A stretch of DNA of 64,000 nt from Cydia pomonella. Lineage: Eukaryota; Arthropoda; Insecta; Lepidoptera; Tortricidae. The notes beneath the pieces are model-generated. The model made no database searches. It was not told the origin of the DNA and saw nothing but the letters and a program-made list of their open reading frames with translations. The translations under genes were made by a program, and so were the position numbers. Positions 45,601 through 53,489 of the stretch are shown one piece after another. How positions within the stretch are numbered: the first letter of the stretch is position 1; each line of letters opens with the position of its first letter. The stretch covers positions 186,001 to 250,000 of the forward strand of contig NW_026907811.1 of assembly GCF_033807575.1 (NCBI RefSeq), given 5' to 3'.

Positions 45601-46906
45601 CGTCTAAAGTAGCCACATTAAAGTCTGCATTGTCAAATACAAACTGCGCGAAAGTTTCAGGCGGTAAAGGTGGTTGGTCGTGATATATTGCAGACAACTC
45701 AAGCATGGTAGCATCGTAGTAAGAACCACTGAACCCTAGATTAGATAGAAGATCTAGTAAGCTTCTTGAACCGAACTTTCTGTGGATAAAAAACGCAATC
45801 CCTTGAAGCACCGAAGAAATGAAGCTTCTCGGCCGAATTATGCTGATGATAGAATGTGCTAATGCAATTAATCTTATTTTGGTTTTCTGATCATTCGTCT
45901 TGCGGGTGAGAAGTGCATCCAAAAATAAGTTGAGTGATTCAGGGATTACGGTCTCTGCATCGTCAAGAAATGTACCACTGGGTGAGTAGTGACTCGTTTC
46001 ATAGACGCGAGACTGCACATCCTGCTTAATTATCATTGCTGCCGTTTTCACTATTCTTAGGCGTTCTTCATTCTGAGTTTTACACTGCGAGCTGTACCAT
46101 GTCTCATTTAAGATCTTGTGCCCAATGTCACGGAAGCATACAACGGTTTTATGTGATTTTAAATCACTAATCAATATTCTATCGCCATATATCTCCTTAA
46201 GTTTAGATTTAACCGTGTCTGTAGTTGGCTTTTGCCCGGTAATTTGGTTCATCAAATGATCTATGGACATTTGAGAGTCTTTATTTTGTTCTATGAAACA
46301 TTGTATTTGTTCCATGGCTTTAGAGACATATTCTTCCTTAGGACGACCGCTATTTTTCCCTGTAGTAGATTCACGTGTCAAGAAAAAGCGCTTATAGCAG
46401 TCGACGTGGTATATACCTCCAGCGGCAACAAGATCACCGGTATTTGTTATTCTTCGAGAAACGTCATTGCCCCATTCATCATTCCGCTTTTTAGCAGCAT
46501 CCAGAATTGTAGTAGAGAATTCTAAACTGCGAACCGGGTATATCTCACGACGTCTTTCTTTAGGTTTTTTCTTTTCTTTGGCATAGAATTCATCATCTAT
46601 TCGTTCCGTACAGAAGAGGCACTGTGAATTAAAATCGAACAGCGGCTGCAATGAGCGCAAGCCAGGTGTTACAGCAGAAGACGTAGATGGCCTTGATTCT
46701 CTTAGATCAGCAATTATTGAACTGGTTCGTGTGTATCGTTTTCTACAATTACTATGAACAACAACACTTTTTACGCCTGCCAGCTGAATATGTTTTTCGT
46801 CCTTTCTATGTTTACTAGCCTTTATCAAGCTTTCAATACCTTTTAGGGATACTACAACACGGTCACTCGTCACTTCCTTTTCACAGATTGTACACTTATC
46901 AGTCAT
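42602..46906 (-). CDS. Large candidate transposase with XPG/FEN1-like and CXC domains
   Basis: The likely start is the ATG at 46906 (an in-frame ATG lies 30 bases upstream); the frame is open for ~1434 codons. Residues below count from the upstream ATG. Cys/His pairs occur at 15-64 (CTIC...HSNC) and 106-180 (CLFC...HVDC). The central block has VTFDLPLYIKA (Asp 599), VRLGGFHMLMSYLGCIGH (His 630) and WSDMTIEQTLMRS (Glu 835), a possible D/H/E core. VVFDGYDD (1097), ARDADC (1168-1170), GEDVDLLVLL (1192-1195) and SGCDTTSAI (1247-1249) line up in order with XPG/FEN1 nuclease motifs. CRCKSGCPGKCSC and more cysteines (1393-1423) form a CXC domain. Homologues of this uncharacterised type are common in invertebrates. 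Confidence 0.8.
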   Translation of the reverse strand: MTDKCTICEKEVTSDRVVVSLKGIESLIKASKHRKDEKHIQLAGVKSVVVHSNCRKRYTRTSSIIADLRESRPSTSSAVTPGLRSLQPLFDFNSQCLFCTERIDDEFYAKEKKKPKERRREIYPVRSLEFSTTILDAAKKRNDEWGNDVSRRITNTGDLVAAGGIYHVDCYKRFFLTRESTTGKNSGRPKEEYVSKAMEQIQCFIEQNKDSQMSIDHLMNQITGQKPTTDTVKSKLKEIYGDRILISDLKSHKTVVCFRDIGHKILNETWYSSQCKTQNEERLRIVKTAAMIIKQDVQSRVYETSHYSPSGTFLDDAETVIPESLNLFLDALLTRKTNDQKTKIRLIALAHSIISIIRPRSFISSVLQGIAFFIHRKFGSRSLLDLLSNLGFSGSYYDATMLELSAIYHDQPPLPPETFAQFVFDNADFNVATLDGLNTFHSMGGISCITPAESVPPGNAIKKITKAPTATQTGTLGVQQLHTYSRLAKGGLKQIMIQDVNQSNLLHQDTTVPSLSDMLWISGKWLEVPDVPEWKGFMRCIQPSQNFDKSAVIPLPFITSPPTDYDTIYTALKCATDRCLTQTCFVTFDLPLYIKARDIIASSRDDPNIQNIIVRLGGFHMLMSYLGCIGHIMAGSGLRDLLCNIFAPNSVEHILSGHAYARAVRAHLLVHTTMSQMILNYMDINDDEKETINTLLKDMRTEPLSEDKIMNNEQLTLNDLKENGPTAALWIQYYHMVTIMKQFIAAERAGDWKGHLSCVHKMIPFFHASGHFQYARCAHLYLQDMLQLETRMTPHEYQLFVKKGYFTIRRGDTFWSGVWSDMTIEQTLMRSMKSCGGMTRGRGITDSTLAKWLQATVVSHAICSALEVFSGVYFSSGDQHADLLLSPQRRDQEDRKKLYAWFMDHYPFPKTGNLMSLSTGIVGNSKVNCHLAEEIGKQLMEKTLGNNFADVKLQRKDKVLSLGAMHSAVKINDEIVVVDPLLLFQRIAIAKKDDEHLASHLEYELAPYPLALFNDGLMRKTTKAALYDVLSKSDSNVNLKNNETVVDGGFLLHRTKWQLGSSYSEICDQYIDYVKCHYGPHSTVVFDGYDDVENSTKTSEQRRRTVKSSVDININLSMKVTVQQEHFLSNTKNKSQLIKLLSEKMQAANIETRIAARDADCTIIRTAIDKAVDNLVVTVIGEDVDLLVLLMALTPPEKELFFVKPGRGKVETKIFSSQELQKHSFCCSILFLHSFSGCDTTSAIYRKGKIAIIKLFDQKPIVKEIATVFYDPTSTPDVIAEAGEKMFLQVYRAPSTQSEINRYRFTVFLKSSTKPKPDLSSLPPTKGSAKYHSYRVFHQVQEWLGNQLPPEIWGWKRGVDGNLVPIMTLDPPAPDALLKSIFCRCKSGCPGKCSCRKAGIKCSLICNGCLGACTNGHSPIDVNDKDDEDETQFD

Positions 46907-46959
46907 GATGGTTGCATTTTTTAACAAATAAACCAACGAAATATTAACTATTAACGCGA

Positions 46960-47165
46960 CACATTTGCGAACAAAAGAAGGGTGCGCATTCCGTAAGCGT
47001 TGTGAGCGTACTGGCGAGTGTCGAGCGAGGCCGCGTGAGATTCGGGGGGTGCGCAGGCGGTGTGCGGTACGAGACGCGGGAGGGGCTTAGCGCACAAGCG
47101 TCGGGCCTGCCAGTTGCTATGCGGCCGCGAGGCAAACAACGAATTATGACGGTCTCTGTGGCGCG
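46960..47165 (-). promoter_or_regulatory. CpG-rich leader of the 5.25-kb element gene
   Basis: A ~200-bp patch much richer in CG dinucleotides than its surroundings lies between the start codon and the right inverted repeat. It is the natural place for the promoter, but I see no clear TATA box. Confidence 0.35.
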
Positions 47166-47192
47166 ACTAATCGTCTTTGTCAAATTTTAACG

Positions 47193-47480
47193 ATTTTTAT
47201 CACTTTCAACACTCTGTATCTCCTAAAGTATTGACCGTAGAGTAATATGGTGTAAACATAAGTTATAGGAAATTTAATATAGATAATTAATGTAGAAGTC
47301 ACTAAAGAGATATTTTAAATAGTTTTGGAGTTATAATAAAATAAGGTGAAAAAGAGACCTTTCTCCCCCCTCCCCCCTCCGGCTCCGGTCCCACCATCGG
47401 GGATTTTTAGTATATTCATCTGGACATCTTTAGGAATAATTGTACCAACTTTCAAAACTACACGAATTATTTGGTCTGAT
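47193..47480. repeat. Right terminal inverted repeat of the 5.25-kb element
   Basis: Partner of 42236-42525; ends GGTCTGAT before one unpaired base and the AAAGA duplication. Confidence 0.9.
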
Positions 47481-47481
47481 C

Positions 47482-47676
47482 AAAGATTTCGATGCTAATT
47501 TTCTTAGGCTAAATTTTTTCGTGCACATTTAACCCTTTTAAATGGCGTCGAAAAGTTGGCTTTGGAATATTAAATACACGACAAGCTTCATTAAATCTTA
47601 AACTTCCATTTTTATACCCTTTGAGGGCTTTTTCCATATTGTCACTTGACCAAGTATTGTACTGTCGCTTCGCCAT
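47482..47676 (-). pseudogene. Tigger/pogo transposase N-terminus (psq helix-turn-helix)
   Basis: From ATG 47676: MAKRQYNTWSSDNMEKALKG, then FNEACRVFNIPKPTFRRHLK, the psq-type DNA-binding domain that opens pogo/Tigger transposases. The frame meets TAG shortly before the insertion site, so the gene was already or is now broken. Confidence 0.8.
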
Positions 47677-48129
47677 GACAACCTTAAATAAAAAATAAAC
47701 AGTTATTCCTAATTCGTACCGGTACGAAATAAAGCAAAGTGTCGAGTACGATTTAGGTACAAGATCAATAACGATTTCAAATTTGCCGCGCAAAAATGGC
47801 TGCCAGGTTAGCGTCTGTACGTCAAGTCATTTTAAACGTAAACAAGTGTAGAAATAAGCATAAAATTTCATATCTACATAACTAACATAGCATAGAACTG
47901 AAAACGTTATGAATGAACCAAAAAAATTACTTTTTGAATAATTTAAGACAGGACAGCAGCACGGAGTTGACACTCGAGTAACGCAACATGGCGGACTAGT
48001 AGTTCTGTTTTCTAACACTCGTGTCGCTACTGCAGTTTCACTATGCGAGAACTTGGTAGGGTACGTTTTAGGAACAAGTACGTTTTAGGCAAGTTTACCC
48101 TAATGAAAAGAAGGTACTGTTTTTGAATT

Positions 48130-48384
48130 GATTCTATTTGAACAGTACAACAGCAGTGGGACACCTCGGAGTCGAAGTCGAGTCGAGTCGGCGTAACTCG
48201 ACTCGCGCACGCGTTCGTCAGGCGCAAGGCAATCGCAGAATTCGTATCGTAGGGAGCTAGCCAAGCGCCAAGCCGCCGAGCTAGGCCGAGTTGATTCGAA
48301 TCGCGGCGAACTTTGATTCGAGTTGACTCATCCGCACAGTGATTCGAATTATTCGAATCAGACAACTCGACTCGCCCATCGCTA
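48130..48384 (-). mobile_element. hAT-like terminal fragment, ACTCGA-rich
   Basis: On the minus strand it begins TAGCGATGGGCGAGTCGAGT at 48384 and continues in ACTCGA/TTCGAA repeats. It is the same family as the end at 29737. A possible opposite end lies near 48147 (GTGGGACACCTCGGAGTCGA), so it may be a small non-autonomous copy. Confidence 0.5.
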
Positions 48385-48799
48385 CGCGGAATTCATAACC
48401 TTTTGTGCTCTCATCTGGTGAACTGGTTTCTTTGTATTTATGTGATTATTACGACTCGCTTCCCCACCCGGACCTCTGATTTTGCCTGCTCCAACGACGA
48501 CCTACACTTTTGAACCCCGGACCTGATTTTGATAGCAATTTCGACGACCACTGCAACTGAAACTGGACTATTAGTTTGGTACCGTGTTCATCACCATGAA
48601 TACAAACACTTATAAACTATATAAAGATCCTAAAACATGCTTTATACCAACGTGCTCCAAGACTGATCTGAAAAACCCGGATTTGAAGTTTTTTACTGTA
48701 AGAAAAGAGCTGAAAGAACGTTGGTGTCTATTTGAATCAAAATGCGATTAGAAGAAATAACTTTTATTGAAAGCTAAATTATTACGCTACTACATTCAG

Positions 48800-48932
48800 T
48801 TATAGCACAGAACGAATAGAACGCTGACCGCGCATCATAGACACAACTATTCTCAAATGTTGCAAGCAACAAATATTAGCACTAATGTTAAACATACAAT
48901 GTTTAAAGCTATGTTCAGACTTGTCTTGAACA
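48800..48932 (+). repeat. 133-bp direct repeat, left copy
   Basis: Identical to 52638-52770 base for base. The pair brackets the BEL, Harbinger and satellite block and ends exactly where the second THAP piece resumes. Confidence 0.9.
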
Positions 48933-49101
48933 TAATTGGGCCGGGCAAGTTGAGCTAATTTACATTAGGTAGAGATCGAAAACAACAATTTAACAAGATA
49001 TATACAATATTTAGTCAGGAGATAAGGGACACAGCTTTGTATTAGGTCTGACATACAATTTGTCACATTTCAACAAATTTTTCAATTTAATTTGTACTGT
49101 T

Positions 49102-50780
49102 TTAAATACTACCAGATTGGTTTATCTTGCCACCAACAACATAGCCAAATAAGGTGCTTTGCAAGACAAGTCCTTCAGGCAATTTGATACAATCATTTAA
49201 TAAAGAATTAAAATAAATATCACTTGCTAGTAGCAATGAAATTTCTGATGGTTCATTAAAGTTTTCATCAGAAAGTTTGACATGGCTTGGAAACTTTAGT
49301 GCTGAACAATCAACATATTGTGGTGGCAAATGTGCCGTCTTTTACAACATGACAGCTAACTTTAAATTTAACATCTTGATAATGACAAGACTCCACAGTA
49401 ATAATTACTGACCTATCCATAATGATGGTCTGTTTAGCTACACAAATTATATTTTCACACTCTGCCACAGAGGAGAAACCCAGCCTTTCTACAAGAGAAG
49501 TTGTGGCAAAGGAAACATCATGGCCAAATTTATCAACAATTTTAACTTTAATTGTGGGTAATACCTTTTTATAACATGTTTTCTTGACACATGTCAAAAC
49601 AATAGATGCTGCCACTGGTTGATTGGCACCTCCAGCATCCTCTGTATGCAAAAGGGTATTATGATGACCCTTACATAACTTACATTTGAACTTGTACTTG
49701 CAAGGTTTATCTGAGTGAGGGTTTATACAAACTGCATACATCTCATTCTCCTGCACAAAGGCCAAGCGGTCCTCGACGGAGGCTTCCTAAAATTTCACAC
49801 AATTATAGATTGCATGGTCAGGTTTAGTACAAAATTTACAACCAGGTAATGATGCTACAACATTAGCAACCTTGGGGTAAGATTTAAATTTAGAAGTACC
49901 TACATTATCATTTAGGATACTCTTTTGAGGCAAACTATCCTCTAGCGCCATAGCACGCCTTTCTAAAAATGCAATAAACTCCGACATCGTTGGAAGAGTT
50001 TGTGGGTCTCTCTCTAAATGGAAAGCCCGGCTAGTATATTGATCTAGCTTTCTGGATAATATAGAAATGAGCAACATATCCCATTTATCAACAGGTTCCT
50101 TTAAGTTTCTAAGTGCACGCAGATGCTGCTGCACTTGTGATACAAATGACCTTATAGAGGCCGCAGTTCCCTTAGCCATGCATGGGATGTCTAAGATAAC
50201 ATATATATGGCTTATGATTAGCCTAACATTATTGTCATATCGCTTTTTTAACAACTCTAATGCCTCCATATATGAGACATTGACTAAAGGCAAATTTACA
50301 ATTTCAGATAGTGCTTCATCAGACAAAAACTTTCTTAGGTAAAACAACTTCTGTACATCTGATAATGTTTTGTTTTTATCAATTACTGCTATGAACATTT
50401 CATAAAAGGGTTTGAATAGGGTACCATTGTACACTGGTATGTCAACATGGGGTAACTTTGAAGAAGAGACACCAGCAGCTTGAACTGTATCTGACCCTCT
50501 TAGAGACCTGAGAGCCTCATTAATCTTCGCTATTGTGTTAAAGTAGCGGTCCTCAAAGTCACCTGCATCCTCTGTGTCCTTGTCATCAAGGCTCAATATG
50601 TCCAGTTGGAATCCCTCGTAATCTTTGAGGGAAGAGGCTAGCTTCTCTTTTCGAGCCTCCAAGGTATCAAGAGAGGCGGAATTTAAGGTAGGTATTGGGA
50701 TCGTTGACAAACTGCTCGATGCGAGTCATAGTTGCTTTGACTTGGCCGCGCATTATTTTTAACTTCTTGAGCTCCGCCAT
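49102..50780 (-). pseudogene. BEL/Pao gag and partial protease
   Basis: The minus strand opens with MAELKKLKIMRGQVKATMTR (typical BEL/Pao gag start). It continues, after a frameshift near 50705, through a DUF1759-type region (PVYNGTLFKPFYEMF, DVQKLFYLRKFLSDEAL) to a CKFCTKPDHAIYNC knuckle. A TAG near 49785 interrupts the frame before CKLCKGHHNTLLH. In the DUF1758 protease that follows, FGHDVSFATTSLVERLG lacks the D-S/T-G catalytic loop expected between its halves. A last frameshift leads to LLLASDIYFNSLL, and the sequence ends; reverse transcriptase and LTRs are absent. Confidence 0.85.
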
Positions 50781-50904
50781 TGTTGTATTTCACGAAACAA
50801 ATGCTCAATCCTGTTTAAGCACAAACCCGCACTTTGATAACACACATTTGTTAATAATTGCAGTTGAAATATGTAATAAAGTTGCAAAGCCGCGGTTGTC
50901 GCGT

Positions 50905-52066
50905 AATTTTTTCCACTTGGCTTTAGCTGTGTTAACTGAAAGAGAATAAAATCAAGGTTAATTTTGTGAAAGTAATATAATAAAATATATTTACAGGTAT
51001 TTAGCAACTGGCAGCAAGTTTTCAACCATTGCAGAAAATTTTAGAATTGGAAAAAGTACTGTATCAAAGATTATTCCAGAAGTTTGTGGTTGCATTTGGA
51101 AGGTGCTGCAGCCGTTATACATGCCAGTACCAAATAAAGATGATTGGTATATAATAGCAAAAGATTTTGCAGACTTGTGGCAATTCAAGAATTGTGCTGG
51201 TGCGCTGGACGGCAAACATGTGTACATTAATGCACCAAAAAATTCAGGGTCTTCATTTTTTAATTATAAACACAGATTTTCAATCGTTTTAATGTGTGTA
51301 GCCGACGCTAAAAGGAAAATAATAATGGCAGATATTGGGTCGATGGGGAGGTTCAGTGATGGAGGAATATTCTCTGATAGCGAATTTGGAAGGAGACTAC
51401 AAAACAAAGCTTTAGATTTACCACCACCTGAACCACTAACTCGAACCAGTACCATTCGTATTTATTGGGGACGAAGCTTTTCCCTTGTCTTATAATTTAA
51501 TGCGTCCATATCCTAGAGATCAATTGAATGCAAGCAAAAAAATATTTAATTACAGGCTATCAAGAGCTCGTCGTATTGTAGAGGCGACATTCGGTGTGTT
51601 GAAAAGGAAATGGTATGTGTATCACAGAGAATTTGAATGCCAAGTCGATACTGTCGATAAAATTGTTAAAGCAACATGCATTTTACATAATTATTAGATT
51701 GAAAACCAGCCAAACTTTTTAAATGAAATAAATGCAGATGCAGTACCAAGAGACGAGAGGGATAGCAATACATTGATGATAACAAATAATGCAAGTACAA
51801 ATGAAATTTACCGGATCCGAGATATATTTTGTGATTACTTCAACAACGAGGGTAAAGTCCCGTGGCAGGAGACCCGTATTTTGCGACGCCTGAGCAATTT
51901 ATAAATTAAATAAATACGTATTGTACTTACCATTCTGAATATTTGTTTCATTCACCACTAACTGCCACGCTGCATCCTTCGTCTCATTACACTTGTAAGT
52001 AGTAAGTTGAGTGTTCCACAAACATGGGTACTTTTTGACACTTTCAATGAACAATTCGTCACCCAT
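50905..52066 (-). pseudogene. Second Harbinger MADF gene, truncated
   Basis: Exon 1 runs from ATG 52066 (MGDELFIESVKKYPCLWN, AWQLVVNETNIQN) to a GTAAGT donor at 51931. Exon 2 starts at 50935 after TTCTCTTTCAG, joins in frame (NTAKAKWKKLRDN), and is lost within ~30 bases where the BEL-like sequence begins. The intron encloses the nuclease gene on the opposite strand, as in the 40-kb copy. Confidence 0.75.
50997..51904 (+). pseudogene. Second Harbinger/PIF transposase
   Basis: After a TATTTACAG acceptor: YLATGSKFSTIAENFRIGKS, CAGALDGKHVYIN (first Asp), FSIVLMCVADAKRK, DGGIFSDSEFG, then a frameshift near 51460, NYRLSRARRIVEATFGVLKR (Glu) and KIVKATCILHNY followed by TAG. The frame then continues to VPWQETRILRRLSNL. 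It has diverged clearly from the 40-kb copy, so it is a different family. Confidence 0.85.
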
Positions 52067-52176
52067 TGTGAATCGTGCGCAGGTGTGTAGTATCGGTGAC
52101 GCTAGCGGTCCAACTGACTGTGCGGCTCGATTAGAATCCCGCCCCTCCACTCTGCTTCGCCCCTCTGGGCCCGTGA

Positions 52177-52625
52177 TTACACGTCTCCTCTCCGCTCAGC
52201 TCGTCTCCGCTTGACTATTTCCATTGAATCGGAGCGGAGCGGAGATGAGATGTGGATTTCACGTAATATGATTGGTCAATCCCCACACGTCTCCTCTCAG
52301 CTCCGCCCGTCTCCGCTTGACTGTTTCCATTGAAGCGGAGCGGAGACGAGATGTGGATTTCATGTAATACGATTGGTCGATCCCCACACGTCTCCTCTCA
52401 GCTCCGCTCGTCTCCGCTTGACTGTTTCCATTGAAGCGGAGCGGAGACGAGATGTGGATTTCATGTAATACGATTGGTCGATCCCCACACGTCACCTCTC
52501 AGCTCCGCTCGTCTCCGCTTGACTGTTTCCATTGAAGCGGAGCGGAGACGAGATGTGGATTTCATGTAATACGATTGGTCGATCCCCACACATCTCCTCT
52601 CAGCTCCGCTCGTCTCCGCCTCAAT
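52177..52625. repeat. 101-bp satellite, about 4.4 units
   Basis: CCCCACACGTCTCCTCTCAG recurs at 52281, 52382, 52483 and 52584, exactly 101 bases apart. Each unit contains CTCCGCTTGACTGTTTCCAT followed by TGAAGCGGAG, a short inverted repeat. GC-rich relative to its surroundings. It may be the subterminal repeat of the Harbinger element beside it. Confidence 0.9.
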
Positions 52626-52637
52626 GAAGCCGCAGCC

Positions 52638-52770
52638 TTATAGCACAGAACGAATAGAACGCTGACCGCGCATCATAGACACAACTATTCTCAAATGTTG
52701 CAAGCAACAAATATTAGCACTAATGTTAAACATACAATGTTTAAAGCTATGTTCAGACTTGTCTTGAACA
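52638..52770 (+). repeat. 133-bp direct repeat, right copy
   Basis: Identical to 48800-48932. The final AACAG could serve as a splice acceptor for the THAP piece that follows. Confidence 0.9.
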
Positions 52771-53093
52771 GTGTCAATTGGTTGGCAGGAACTGTCCAAA
52801 CCGAGCACTGTTTTGCTGTGCGGACCACTTAAATGTAAGTTACCTTGTTTTGTTTACCATTCTGTAAAAAAATGAATTACCCCATGTTAGTTTTGATGAT
52901 ATGGCATTTTTTTAAATTGTGGAATAATGGATGGAATAATTTATGGTAAGCTGGTAAAAAACAATTTTATTAATACATTACATTAATGTGGGTGCTGCTA
53001 TGTCATGTTTAAACCCATATCAATGAATTTTCACTTTGTATTAAAATAACATGTGGTATTTGTCAGTACATGGTGAACAAAAACACTATGAGG

Positions 53094-53404
53094 TATTAAG
53101 ATGGTCGGTCAGTGTATGCATTACTTAATCTTAATATGTGCTCTATGCCTTACTTGATGCAACATGACAACACTAAAGTTGTCTATAACTGTCAGACGCT
53201 TAATCCATCCTCTTTCTGAAATCCTACCTCGTCACGTTAACATGTAATTGGAATAAGCTCCGCTCCTACTGAAGTAATGTACCTATAGCCTATGTATCTC
53301 ATTATTTAGCAATACAAGAATACGGATTTACATGTTTGCTGTTTTCTTCGTCATCCCCTCAAGACTATGGGGTTCCACGCGCACTCTGCGTACACCCCTC
53401 AATA
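53094..53404 (+). repeat. copia 5' LTR
   Basis: 311 bp, identical by eye to the 3' LTR; drives transcription of the element. Confidence 0.95.
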
Positions 53405-53489
53405 GGTTACGGGGCCCAGGTCACGCTACAAGCTGAAGAAATCAAACAAGTAAGAACATATATTTATTGAAATTACTTAAGGAGGGAGC

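Larger units (their letters stand above)
42235..47481 (-). mobile_element. 5.25-kb TIR transposon with XPG-like nuclease domain
   Basis: Inverted repeats of about 290 bp start ATCAGACCAAATAATTCGTG at both ends (one unpaired base outside each), flanked by AAAGA at 42230-42234 and 47482-47486. The insertion splits a Tigger gene. The two arms differ at only a few bases plus G-run lengths, and one large gene on the minus strand fills the interior. The ORF is uninterrupted, so the copy may be autonomous. The domain set recalls Academ-group elements with XPG nucleases, but I cannot confirm this. Confidence 0.85.
39643..48100 (-). mobile_element. Tigger/pogo element carrying two nested elements
   Basis: GGGGAAACTTGCC after TA (39641-39642) and GGCAAGTTTACCC before TA (48101-48102) form the imperfect terminal repeats. 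TACGATTTAGGT recurs inside both ends. Tigger coding remnants lie at 47482-47676 and 41831-42234. The middle is filled by a Harbinger element (ends near 41831) and the 5.25-kb element at 42235-47481. Roughly the last two thirds of the Tigger catalytic domain are missing beyond the Harbinger, so a deletion accompanied or followed that insertion. Confidence 0.75.

Noticed and set aside
46944..47190. Small host gene in the CpG-rich patch
   Set aside because: Frames on both strands are open only because of GC content; the patch lies between the large ORF and the inverted repeat of the same element.
52177..52625. CRISPR-like array
   Set aside because: Eukaryotic context; units are fully homologous over 101 bp with no unique spacers.
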